A stretch of DNA of 64,000 nt from Beijerinckiaceae bacterium (GTDB lineage Bacteria; Pseudomonadota; Alphaproteobacteria; Rhizobiales; Beijerinckiaceae), in assembly GCA_021324915.1 (NCBI GenBank), contig JAJPIC010000027.1, positions 186,001 through 250,000 of the forward strand, given 5' to 3'. Both the position numbers and the translations under genes were made by a program. Positions 45,618 through 54,154 of the stretch are shown in pieces. Every line of letters begins with the position of its first letter. Within the stretch, counting starts at the first letter, position 1. The notes under the pieces were generated by a model. That model searched no databases, had not been told where the DNA came from, and saw nothing but the letters and a program-made list of their open reading frames with translations.

Positions 45618-46847
45618 ATGGATTGCTTGGCAATGGATCCTGTTCAAGAAGATGAGCGACTTAGCGCCCTCGATCGCTACGACATCCTCGACACGCCGCC
45701 CGAAGAGGCGTTCGACCGCATCACCAATATGACGCGGAAGATCTTTCGTATGCCGATGGCGGCGATCAACTTCATCGACGGCCACCGGCACTGGCTCAAA
45801 TCAAAGCAGGGCCTGACAATCAAGGAAGGGAAAAGACGCGACGCCATCTGCAACGTCGCGATCGAGCAGGATGAACCATTGGTTATCGAAGATACCAAAG
45901 AAGACGCTCGCCTGTGCTCGAACCCCTATGTCCTCGATGATCCGCATCTGCGCTTTTATGCCGGCGCGCCGCTGCTAACTCGCGACGGGCACAAGGTAGG
46001 CGTGCTCTGCGTCATGGATACCAAGCCGCATAAATTCGGCCCCGAGCAGACTGCGATCCTCGCCGATCTCGCCAAAGCGGTCATGACCGAGCTCGATCTG
46101 CGGCTTCTGGCCAGCACGGATCCCCTGACCGGCGCACTCTCGCGGCGCGCTTTCAAGGACGAAGCAGAACGCGCGAAACTGCTCGCCGTGCGCCACGGAC
46201 ATGCTTTGAGCTGCATGATTTTCGATCTGGACCATTTCAAAGACATCAACGACCGTTATGGCCATTCCGTCGGTGATTTCGTTTTGAGGGGTGCGGTCGA
46301 AGCCTGCCGGGCGAGCTTGCGCAAATCGGATGTTCTCGGCCGGATCGGCGGCGAAGAATTCGCCGTTATATTGCCTCACACGGCCGCCGCGCCCGCGACG
46401 CGGGTCGCGGAAAAGGCTCGGCGCGCGATCGCCAAAGTCTCGGTTGCGAGGCCGGAAGGCCGCGTCAAAGTCAGCGCGAGTTTCGGTGTCGCCGAGCTCG
46501 ACCGCGGCGCAGCGGATGTCGACGAACTCTTGAGGCGCGCGGACGAAGCGCTCTATGCGGCCAAGGAAGCCGGGCGCAATCAATGCGCGGAATGGCGGGC
46601 GAGCGGCGCGACGCGGCCCAATGTCATGCAAAAGGTCTTCAAGGCAGGGCAAATTGCGTTCAATGCCGGAAATTCAGTGATCGATTGCACCGTGCGCGGC
46701 CTCTCCGATGCGGGCGCCTGTCTCGATGTCATCAGCTCAGCCGGCGTTCCGGATCGATTCAAGCTGCGCATCAATTCCGACAATCTGTCGCGATTCTGCA
46801 GCGTCGTAAGCAAGAGAGATACGCGGCTCGAAGTTGCCTTTATGTGA
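45618..46847 (+). CDS. Diguanylate cyclase: GAF-GGDEF-PilZ
   Basis: 409 residues. Domains: a GAF-type sensor (about 10-165; LDRYDILDTPPEEAFDRIT and ICNVAIEQDEPLVIEDT are typical of this redox/phytochrome-like GAF group), GGDEF (about 170-325) with active-site GGEEF and an inhibitory I-site RKSD five residues upstream, and a C-terminal PilZ-like domain (about 335-409, with VIDCTVRGLSDAGACLDV). Synthesis and c-di-GMP binding would be in one chain. The usual first PilZ RxxxR motif is not obvious. Confidence 0.93.
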   Translation: MDCLAMDPVQEDERLSALDRYDILDTPPEEAFDRITNMTRKIFRMPMAAINFIDGHRHWLKSKQGLTIKEGKRRDAICNVAIEQDEPLVIEDTKEDARLCSNPYVLDDPHLRFYAGAPLLTRDGHKVGVLCVMDTKPHKFGPEQTAILADLAKAVMTELDLRLLASTDPLTGALSRRAFKDEAERAKLLAVRHGHALSCMIFDLDHFKDINDRYGHSVGDFVLRGAVEACRASLRKSDVLGRIGGEEFAVILPHTAAAPATRVAEKARRAIAKVSVARPEGRVKVSASFGVAELDRGAADVDELLRRADEALYAAKEAGRNQCAEWRASGATRPNVMQKVFKAGQIAFNAGNSVIDCTVRGLSDAGACLDVISSAGVPDRFKLRINSDNLSRFCSVVSKRDTRLEVAFM

Positions 46848-47099
46848 GCGGCGGGCGCCGGTGAGGCGCATGCGGAAGCGGCTGCGGGCTCTACAACGCA
46901 AGCGCAGGCTCGAGCGCGTCAAATCGGCGAGCCGCCCAGTCGCGGGGGGCGCCACTAAGCGGCTCTAACCCCTGAGTCTCGATCGATAGGGGCTGGAACC
47001 AATCGAATCACATCCACAAAACTGGTAAAGTGCTAAGCTCGGGTCTTTAACAAGATATTTGGGCGGGGCTGCGCGTCATCGGCGGGGCAAAGCGGCTCT

Positions 47100-47459
47100 T
47101 CAATATTCCGAGCCGGGGCTGAAGCAGGAAATGACCGGGCCTCTGCTCGTAGGCGTATACCAGAGTACGGCATGGCCGGTCAGATTGCCGAAGACGAGCT
47201 GACTCTGATCGACCGCATACCAGCGCGAATCTATACGCGCTTCATATCCGTTCTTGTTCATGCGCCAGTCGCCGTTTTCCAGCACGTGCGCATCGCTCTT
47301 GGCGCAGCATGGCTCGCCCAATCTGTTCTCTGCCCTGGAGAACCAGTCGTGGTGGGGGCTGTTGCGCCATTGTCCCGTGGGATCGCGCGCCGATGCAGGC
47401 GCGGCGAGGAGCGCTGGGATCGTACTTGCCAATGCGATGGCCGAGAGGAAACGTTGCAT
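47100..47459 (-). CDS. Small secreted hypothetical protein
   Basis: 119 residues. Signal peptide of about 25 (ALASTIPALLAAPASA), then HHDWFSRAENRLGEPCCAKSD, GDWRMNKNGYEARIDSRWYAVD and a C-terminal WYTPTSRGPVISCFSPGSEY. Three Cys in the mature part. Similar small exported proteins occur in Rhizobiales; role unknown. First of a run of small genes on the minus strand. Confidence 0.75.
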   Translation of the reverse strand: MQRFLSAIALASTIPALLAAPASARDPTGQWRNSPHHDWFSRAENRLGEPCCAKSDAHVLENGDWRMNKNGYEARIDSRWYAVDQSQLVFGNLTGHAVLWYTPTSRGPVISCFSPGSEY

Positions 47460-47578
47460 GGCCTATAGGCTTCAAGTTGGCGCACCCAAAGCCGGTTTTC
47501 AATGCTGCCGGCGCCCCGGTCGTTGACCGTGAAAGCCGCCGATTCCTGAAAGGTCGGCGGCTGAGATCGCGACATCCT

Positions 47579-47818
47579 TTAGAAAGGCTTTGCGCTCTCT
47601 TTGCATTCGCCCTTGCTGCCCGCCGCCTCTCTTGCAGCTGCTTGGGATGAATATGCCTGGCTGATAACTTTCATGCCGGGGTAGTGTCGACCACCGGAGG
47701 AAAAAACGGCGGAGCAGTTCCCGACCGAATCCTTTACCAGGTAATAGCTCTCGGCAGCCGCCAGTGCCGAAGTCGCCGAAAAACCGGCGAATACGGCAAC
47801 CAAGATCCATTTTTTCAT
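47579..47818 (-). CDS. Small secreted hypothetical protein
   Basis: 79 residues with GGAGGAACTC directly upstream of the ATG. Signal peptide MKKWILVAVFAGFSATSALA, mature part of about 58 residues with two Cys (VGNCSAVF, KGECKES) and aromatic residues early (ESYYLVKDS). Orphan. Confidence 0.75.
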   Translation of the reverse strand: MKKWILVAVFAGFSATSALAAAESYYLVKDSVGNCSAVFSSGGRHYPGMKVISQAYSSQAAAREAAGSKGECKESAKPF

Positions 47819-48104
47819 GAGTTCCTCCGTTTGCGGAAAGAGGCACGTTTGGTGCCGGAGGAGTCTAGCCGGCGTAGAGAAGAAAGTTTAGCAGCGAGTA
47901 CAAAGCTCGCGGCCATCTTCGACGACAATCGGTTCTGGAGGCCGAAAGCCCCCGCAGGCCGTCCGAGACGTAAACGGAGCAGGTCCATTCCCCAAACGTT
48001 GAAATTCAAAAGATATCTCTATCGATTGACACCGGGTGGGCAGTCGAGCCCGCTCCCTTTCCGGCCTGGAACAAACTTGGCCCGGCTCGTCGGCCTCAGG
48101 CGAG

Positions 48105-48440
48105 TCATTTGCCTTCCGCTGACCGCTTGATTTCGAAGTCGTCTCGAGGGGCGAGATAGCCTGGCGGTTGTATCTGCCGGTCGACGAGTAACATGGAGGG
48201 ATTAGCCTCGTCGGCTATGCCTTCTACCACCGTGCCCTTCGAAATCTCGACGCATTGACCCAAGAAGATCTGCTCGTAAAGCTTCTTTTGAAACTCCGCA
48301 TTGTTCGGTCGAATATGCTGGAGTTCCGCAATCTCTTCTTTCGAGCCGCAGCCAAAGCTCGCGACTTTGGCGTCAAAAAGCATCTGCGATGCCGCCGCAA
48401 GGGCTATCGTAGGCAGAGCGTATTTCCATGTTCCTGACAT
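48105..48440 (-). CDS. Small hypothetical protein with hydrophobic N-terminus
   Basis: 111 residues from the ATG at 48440 (GAAGG upstream); an in-frame extension to 48539 is possible but unlikely. Hydrophobic start (WKYALPTIALAAASQMLF), then a soluble helical domain with FGCGSKEEIAELQHIRPNNA, YEQIFLGQCVEISKG. Two Cys outside the N-terminus. No family recognised. Confidence 0.6.
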   Translation of the reverse strand: MSGTWKYALPTIALAAASQMLFDAKVASFGCGSKEEIAELQHIRPNNAEFQKKLYEQIFLGQCVEISKGTVVEGIADEANPSMLLVDRQIQPPGYLAPRDDFEIKRSAEGK

Positions 48441-48525
48441 GTCGGTCGGCCTTCGTTTCGGATCAAGACAAGCAAGATAAGAGAGTGATCTCCCACGCTG
48501 GGAGATCACTCGTGAAGACCAAACG

Positions 48526-49665
48526 TCAGACGTGTCCACCTTTCACATGAGTGAAGATCCAATGGATGATCACGTCCGCCACTTGCAGATTATTGTGATC
48601 GAGCATCATCATATGGCTGTTGCCGTGAATGCCGATCGCCGGCAGCGAGATGAATGTCATATCGCCCCCCGCATTGTTGATCTGCTGCATTTCCTGAACG
48701 CAGGTCGGGGAGGGTTGCGGAGTCGAGAAGTGATCGGCCACGACGATAAGAATCGGGATGTGCTTCAGGATCTGGACGTCGGCTGGCGTAAGGTTGGAAA
48801 AGCAGCCGGTCTCGAGCTGGATGATCCCGCGAACGCCTTTTGAGCCCGGCTGAAGGGCGGCCATTGTGGGATATCCGCTCGATTGCGAGTGACCCATCAG
48901 GATCGCGCCATCGAGATCGTTTGCGAGCTGGGCCATTGCAGCCGGTGTGCTGTAGATAGTGTTCGGATCGGTCGGCGTGCATGTCCCGTCGGCGCAGCCA
49001 GCGGGAACATTGGGCAAAGTGGAATTCAGGTCGGGTATGACTTGATTGTAGAACGTGAGCGTGGATCCCGGGCCCACCCCAACCGTATTCATCGGGAACT
49101 GCTCGTCCGGATAGGGTGTGAGGGTCGCGTAATTCCCCCACCGGAATACGTTCCAGGCAAAAGCATCCGTCGCAATGAGAATCGGCGGATTCGAGCTTGG
49201 CGGTGCGTCGCCGACGAGCACCTTTTGATATTGAAGGGCATTGAATCCCGAACGGCCACGGCTGACCTGTTCGGCGAGGTAAGTATCGAATCCTTTGCGC
49301 ACGAAATATTCGTCCCACCCCATACGGCCGTCCGGGGTCGTCTGCCATGACTTGGAACTCAGGCAACAGCCGTGCACAATGATCAGAGGAAATCTACCAT
49401 TTCTGATCAATGGCTTCTGATATTGGACATACATTTGATTGACCATTGAATTTCCGGCGTCGCTCGCGAAGGCTGACGGGGAAATGTATTTGGACGCGAT
49501 CGGCTGGGTATATCCGTCGATGAAGAAGCTCCCTTCGCCTGCGAGAAGGAGTGGCGGCGAGGGTTTAAGATCGCGAAATTCCTGCGCGGCTGCGCCGATC
49601 GGCGTTAAAGCCAGTGCGACGAGCGCCGCGCGCAACAAAGTACTTCCCGAAAGATGGCGTCCCAT
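48526..49665 (-). CDS. Secreted alpha/beta hydrolase
   Basis: 379 residues from the ATG at 49665 with GGGAGGAAGG upstream. Signal peptide of about 27, then an alpha/beta hydrolase fold: oxyanion region LIIVHGCCLSSKSWQTTPDGR, nucleophile GAILMGHSQSSGYP, an acid in VVADHFSTPQ and histidine(s) in GIHGNSHMMMLDHNN. The best relatives by style are periplasmic esterase or lipase-like enzymes; substrate unknown. Confidence 0.85.
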   Translation of the reverse strand: MGRHLSGSTLLRAALVALALTPIGAAAQEFRDLKPSPPLLLAGEGSFFIDGYTQPIASKYISPSAFASDAGNSMVNQMYVQYQKPLIRNGRFPLIIVHGCCLSSKSWQTTPDGRMGWDEYFVRKGFDTYLAEQVSRGRSGFNALQYQKVLVGDAPPSSNPPILIATDAFAWNVFRWGNYATLTPYPDEQFPMNTVGVGPGSTLTFYNQVIPDLNSTLPNVPAGCADGTCTPTDPNTIYSTPAAMAQLANDLDGAILMGHSQSSGYPTMAALQPGSKGVRGIIQLETGCFSNLTPADVQILKHIPILIVVADHFSTPQPSPTCVQEMQQINNAGGDMTFISLPAIGIHGNSHMMMLDHNNLQVADVIIHWIFTHVKGGHV

Positions 49666-50138
49666 TCCTTCCTCCCGCATTCGAATTATCGAAGTTGCTA
49701 GCTTGGCAGCTGGTGAGTGACAGCCGGGCTCAAACCTCCTGCGGAGAAAAGGGTCGGAATAGGGATTCCCCAGGAACTGCACCTATGCCCGGACAAAATC
49801 TCATTTCGCCGCATGAGGTTAAGCTGAAACGCTATGGAAAACCTCAGGATGGGTCTTCCATGAAATTCCCGCATCCAGAAAAGTCTTGTTTTCGGCTACG
49901 CGCGGCCAGCGAAGATCCCCATGCGCGGAGGCGGAGCAATTTCGTGCGGTGAGGGGTCGCGAGAGGCGCCAGCCAGTGCGGCTTTACCTCCAAGCTGGCT
50001 CCGGCCGGCTATCGCTGGCGGACCTTTCGTTTCGGCGTGGCGAGGATTGCTTATGTGTAGCCCGATTTCGAAAAACTTGTCGAAAGGCAGCGTGGAGGGC
50101 TTGCTCTACGGAGAAGCGGGACGGAAAGTTCAAGAGCC
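49666..50138. other. 473-base gap without a convincing gene
   Basis: Divergent promoters for the hydrolase and the membrane protein are expected here. A possible 55-codon frame starts at 49784 but has no ribosome site or recognisable features. No RNA gene or repeat seen. Confidence 0.4.
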
Positions 50139-51878
50139 TTGCCAAAAGATCTCATTTTCCGCGCAATCGTTGTCGCGACGCTCGCCGTCATTGTAGCTAT
50201 CGTTCTTTTTGGAACTGGATCGGCCCCTATCTTGCACCTTTCGGACTGGCTTGCGCTTGAGCCAGCCCATGTCGAGGGAGACGCGACTGGTATTTTCGGG
50301 CTGGCGGAATTCTTCGCGATCCTCGCTCTGTTCGTGACGATTTTTAACGTCTCGGATTTTCGTTATCGCTACCGAGCATCCGTCTGGCCGCTGAATGTCC
50401 GAACGATTGGTCTTGGGGCCATCATTTCGATCAGTCTAATTTTAATCTTGACCGAGTTCTGGTTTCAAAATCATTTTTTGTTGCCCCACTTTCTCAACAG
50501 CTATGCCAACCTCAAACTTGTTCTAGCGACCTTCTTCGCCGCAATCGTCTATGTGTTTGTCGCCGCCTGTTTCGTGTGGCCGCCGCGCTTTTGGCAGATG
50601 AACGCGCGCCGGTTTTACGAAGTGACAAATTACTATGTTCATCAGGGCAACACCGACCGCCTCCAGGCGATAGCGGAGGAGCTTTCGTCAGCAATCGAAG
50701 ACATCTTTGTTTATGCATCGAAGATACAGATTGACGACAATCCGTCGTTGACATCGCTCCTCGCTCACGACGTTATGCTTATTCTAGCGGACCGCCGGTT
50801 CTGTCATGTTGTCGTCGACCGGGTTCCCGGTCTAGCATTGCGATGCTTTCGCTTAGCCTCGACTTATCCCACCGTGCCCTTCGCAGATTTCGCACACTTT
50901 ATCGGACAGGAGTTTATCGCCAACACGAACTCGGCATTCTATCGGGAGGACGTGTTCGGATCGGGCTACTCACGTTATGCCAAGCCGATTTCCAATGCCG
51001 TTTTCGGCAACTACGAACTCGTCGAGCGATGTGCTTCGAAGCGCTGGTCGCCGCTGGACGTGGACTATCGGAAGATCGGCAGATTCGACGAAGAGACAAT
51101 CGAGGGGTTCTACCGCGCTGCCACATCTTTCGTCACAGTCTATCTGGAAAAGACAAGAGGTCGGATTCACTCCTATGCCTTCGCGCGGCTTCTTGGATCG
51201 TTCGAGAGCATGACGTCGCAAATGTCGACGGTGGAAAGCATGGGCGAGAGCTGGTACCGGTCTCCGGCCTATGCCGGGCTAAGCCATTCGATTCGTTTTA
51301 TTGAGTTCGCCGTCAAAGTCATGGACAAGCTCCAAATCGCGCCTACCTCGTTGCGCGAGCGAAAAGATCTCCCTCTTGATCCTTACGATGGCCTTGCCGC
51401 GTTGTTTTACGAGGCGGTGTTGCACGCTGCATTCGTTGCGCAGCCAGAGTTCAGATGCTGGGACATACAGCACAATGTGGTCTGGGCGGGAGCTCTGAAT
51501 TTCTATCAGCCGTCCAAGGCCCTAGCCGCGCTGAAATTCAAAATTCGACGCAAACTCTACGATAAAATTCGCGAAATGGACCGCTTTCCAAATTTTGTGG
51601 GAGCTCGCATTCTCGGCTTCTGCCTCAACGTTCTAGGCCTGCAACTGATCAATAGACACAAGAATTACCTGCACAGGTGGGATTACCCGCTTCAATGCGT
51701 CGTCCTGCATTGGACGAAGCGGAATTTCCGCTGGCTTACCGAGGAATATCCCAATCTTCTTCCAGTCTGCCTGCAAGGTTTCATTTCGTATGACAAGGAC
51801 GGGCATCGGCTCGCCCAGGCGAACGGAAACAAAATTAGGCAGACGCCAAGCAGCCTTATCTATCTCGATCTTGATTAA
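50139..51878 (+). CDS. Orphan membrane protein with large cytoplasmic domain
   Basis: 579 residues; apparent TTG start at 50139 with only a weak AAGAG upstream, so the start is uncertain. Four hydrophobic segments lie in the first 150 residues (FRAIVVATLAVIVAIVLF, FFAILALFVTIFNV, GLGAIISISLILILTEFW, LVLATFFAAIVYVFVAACFV). About 430 soluble, aromatic-rich residues follow. Its base composition is visibly more AT-rich than the flanking housekeeping genes, suggesting acquisition. No known domain recognised; it neighbours a TIR gene and a one-TM gene. Confidence 0.72.
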   Translation: MPKDLIFRAIVVATLAVIVAIVLFGTGSAPILHLSDWLALEPAHVEGDATGIFGLAEFFAILALFVTIFNVSDFRYRYRASVWPLNVRTIGLGAIISISLILILTEFWFQNHFLLPHFLNSYANLKLVLATFFAAIVYVFVAACFVWPPRFWQMNARRFYEVTNYYVHQGNTDRLQAIAEELSSAIEDIFVYASKIQIDDNPSLTSLLAHDVMLILADRRFCHVVVDRVPGLALRCFRLASTYPTVPFADFAHFIGQEFIANTNSAFYREDVFGSGYSRYAKPISNAVFGNYELVERCASKRWSPLDVDYRKIGRFDEETIEGFYRAATSFVTVYLEKTRGRIHSYAFARLLGSFESMTSQMSTVESMGESWYRSPAYAGLSHSIRFIEFAVKVMDKLQIAPTSLRERKDLPLDPYDGLAALFYEAVLHAAFVAQPEFRCWDIQHNVVWAGALNFYQPSKALAALKFKIRRKLYDKIREMDRFPNFVGARILGFCLNVLGLQLINRHKNYLHRWDYPLQCVVLHWTKRNFRWLTEEYPNLLPVCLQGFISYDKDGHRLAQANGNKIRQTPSSLIYLDLD

Positions 51879-51938
51879 GATTTCAGGCGACCCATTTGGC
51901 CGACTTCATCGTCCCACGAGGGCGTGCATTCACATCCG

Positions 51939-52475
51939 TCACGACTTTTGCTTTTCCGATTGTGCCGAGCGCGATGAGAGCTCCCTGAATCGAGTGGATA
52001 ACTGCTTCGCCAGGAGGGGCCACAGAGGACCTTCGAGCCTCAAATCTTTCCGAACCATTACGCGCAAATCACGGGTTGCCTCGGAGATAGAGTAACTGTC
52101 CTCATCGAGCATCCGAAACCAATCGTTTCTCTCGATTGAGAGGCATTTGAAGAGCTCTTCGAGCCTTTTTGAGGCCGCTTCTGCAAGGAGCCACGTCTCG
52201 GAAGCGACCCGCCGTTTGAGCTTTTCTTTCGCCGCCGTGTAGGCTTTCGATAGTTCGCTTACCTTGTCTTCCGTCATCTTGCGACCGCTGATTTCCGCGT
52301 CGTAATGCTCATCATACCATCGAGCCATGTCGTACAACGCGTCGAAGATTGAGGTGTACGCTTCGGCCTTCCGCTCCCAAACTTTTTGACTACGGAAATT
52401 TCGCAACGCGAATGTTGCGGCAAGCCAGCCGCCGATGAGCGACAAAACGGGTTGGAGCAGGAGTTGGATAGACAT
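51939..52475 (-). CDS. One-TM helical protein downstream of the TIR gene
   Basis: 178 residues. An N-terminal membrane segment (LLLQPVLSLIGGWLAATFAL) is followed by a charged, mainly helical domain rich in Lys/Arg/Glu (coiled-coil type) ending in a polar tail. Its ATG lies four bases after the TIR gene stop, which implies translational coupling. Probably the partner of the TIR protein; no enzyme motif. Confidence 0.75.
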   Translation of the reverse strand: MSIQLLLQPVLSLIGGWLAATFALRNFRSQKVWERKAEAYTSIFDALYDMARWYDEHYDAEISGRKMTEDKVSELSKAYTAAKEKLKRRVASETWLLAEAASKRLEELFKCLSIERNDWFRMLDEDSYSISEATRDLRVMVRKDLRLEGPLWPLLAKQLSTRFRELSSRSAQSEKQKS

Positions 52476-52479
52476 AGAG

Positions 52480-53186
52480 CTAGAGGGCGACCAGATCGGC
52501 GAGCTTGGCCGCGACGTCTGCCATCGACTCTTCTGCAGTGCTCAGGCCGGTTCGCGAGGCCAGCATGGGGCTGACGTCGCGGAGAGCGTCGTACGTCGTG
52601 CCGTGCACGACGGGGACGAGCCGCTCACGCGCGAGGAGTACTGATAGCTCTTTGTCGGCGATACCCTCTGCTGGGAGGCGGCGCAGTAGCGCGGGGGTCA
52701 CCAGCACGATCCCAATCCGCGAGTTCGCCAAGCCCTTGTCGATGGCGCGGAGCAACGGCGTGCCGAGGGCGACGTCCTTCTCGCTGAACCAGACCGAGAC
52801 ACCGAGCGACTCGAGCAGATCGTGCAGCTGCTTGGCGGCGCCCTGCCGGTCGCCCCCGCATGGCAGAGGAAGACGTCACGAAGGTCAAGGGACGCTTGCT
52901 TCTCCACGTTCTCGCGGACCGGCGTGAGCGCCCGCACTTCTTCAGGCGTGTACAACACTACCGAGCCGGCGCGCGACCATCTTGGCCTTACGCTTCTGCT
53001 GGACCCGCCGCTGCTTCTGCCGGACCCGCCGCCGCTGCTCCATGAGGCGGAGTAAAACGGGGACGGGGACGAGTACGACCCGTAGCTGGAGCTGCTATAG
53101 CGCCCATAGCGGCTACCACATGCGGGGCAGTCCGCTTCAGCGCTCGCTGTGCGATGGCCTCTTACTGGCGCTGTGCATCTTGCCAT
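52480..53186 (-). pseudogene. TIR-domain protein, frameshifted
   Basis: N-terminal part from the ATG at 53186: MARCTAPVRGHRTASAEADC, then CPACG (one zinc-knuckle-like C-H-C-C set), a Ser/Tyr/Gly-rich linker, and VVLYTPEEVRALTPVREN leading into DVFLCHAG, the start of a TIR domain. The continuation is in another frame: DRQGAAKQLHDLLESLGVSV, WFSEKDVALGTPLLRAIDKG, SRIGIVLVTPALLRRLP to the stop at 52480. The catalytic Glu of NADase TIRs would be in WFSEKD. The break is at a run of five G (coding sense) near 52858; one added base restores about 235 residues. Confidence 0.8.
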
Positions 53187-53679
53187 GCGGGCTAAGATAC
53201 AGGGCACCATCGCTAAGGCGCTAGCGCAAAGCGGCTACGCCCCTCGGTTGTGGGCCAGTATCCACCATTTTCGGTCATTCGATATACCGGTTCACGACCT
53301 TGAGACACGCCTCTCAGTCAGGCTGATCGAGATCCACGAACTAGGCGCCGCACGCGGCAGCGAAGCATTCCACTTCTGCCGTTCAGCGCACCGGCACGAG
53401 AGCGTATTCAACAATCCAACAGCGCGATCCCAGCCGTATCGATCAATGAGATTGGCGCTTTTGCCGCTGGCGGCGAGCCGGGCAAGGGCCTGTATAGGCG
53501 TACCTGCGCCGGGCTAGCTCGGATTTACTAGGGTTGCCCGGCGGCTCTCTTTGGCACGCCAAGCGAACTCGCGGACGCGAGCTTTCCAAGGGGCGGCGAG
53601 ACGCGACCCATGCTTTACCCGGCGCCATTCTGGACATCGATTTGTATATAGAAATTACAGCTAACTTACTGATTGCTGG
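53187..53679. other. Gene-poor stretch between TIR gene and tRNA-Thr
   Basis: About 490 bases. Short open frames on both strands lack ribosome sites and known domains. It adjoins the 3' end of tRNA-Thr, where integrative elements often insert, so degraded element DNA is possible, but no integrase motif or direct repeat of the tRNA end was seen. Confidence 0.4.
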
Positions 53680-53752
53680 TGCCGGTTGCAGGAGTCGAAC
53701 CCGCGACCTACTGATTACAAATCAGTTGCTCTACCAACTGAGCTAAACCGGC
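53677..53752 (-). tRNA. tRNA-Thr (anticodon TGT), CCA encoded
   Basis: Reading the minus strand: acceptor GCCGGTT pairs with AACCGGC, D-arm GCTC...GAGC, anticodon stem ACTGA/TCAGT around loop TTTGTAA (anticodon TGT), T-arm GCGGG-TTCGACT-CCTGC, discriminator A and encoded CCA. All four stems are intact. Confidence 0.96.
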
Positions 53753-54067
53753 ACGCGAATCGCCGCTAAAATCCGCCGCGGCGCCTCAAGCAAGCTAACG
53801 CGGCTCAGCTAGCAGCGCGAGAGGTGACTTGCAACCGTCGCGCCAACCGTCCGCCGGCTCGGTTTCCAGCAATATTGATGCGATGCAAAAATTCTGAAAT
53901 CGAGCAGATTCTGCTCGAAATCTGGAAACTTTCGGCTATTCTAGGGCGTTCGAGGCGAACGAAATTGAATTTTTGCCCTATCAAACGCAGAAATCGCCGA
54001 TTTTTCGCGAAATCTCCATGGGCCGAAAATTTGGTTTGGTGCGGCGCAACATGAGGGGAAAGAAAAC
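53753..54067. other. Intergenic region with a strong palindrome
   Basis: About 315 bases upstream of a micro-ORF. AT-richer in the middle; holds the palindrome at 53900-53918. No gene found. Confidence 0.4.
53900..53918. promoter_or_regulatory. Perfect 9-bp inverted repeat
   Basis: TCGAGCAGA-T-TCTGCTCGA, a perfect 19-base palindrome with one central base, in an otherwise gene-free AT-rich stretch. Operator-like geometry; the binding protein is unknown. Confidence 0.4.
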
Positions 54068-54154
54068 ATGGATCCGGTCCAAACGACCATTTACGCGATC
54101 CTCTGGACTTTCTGCTTCGCCGTCGCCGTGTATGCGCTGGTAACAGGTCAATAG
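54068..54154 (+). CDS. 28-residue single-TM microprotein
   Basis: ATG at 54068 with GAGGGGAAAG a few bases upstream. The 28-residue product starts MDPVQTTIYAILWTF and continues CFAVAVYALVTGQ: nearly all hydrophobic, so a one-pass membrane peptide comparable in size to accessory subunits of larger membrane complexes. No partner gene is adjacent. Confidence 0.55.
   Translation: MDPVQTTIYAILWTFCFAVAVYALVTGQ

Noticed and set aside
53534-53746. 70-codon + strand frame running into the tRNA-Thr gene
   Set aside because: Its C-terminus (SRTRDLLITNQLLYQLS) is simply the antisense translation of the tRNA, a well-known spurious call.
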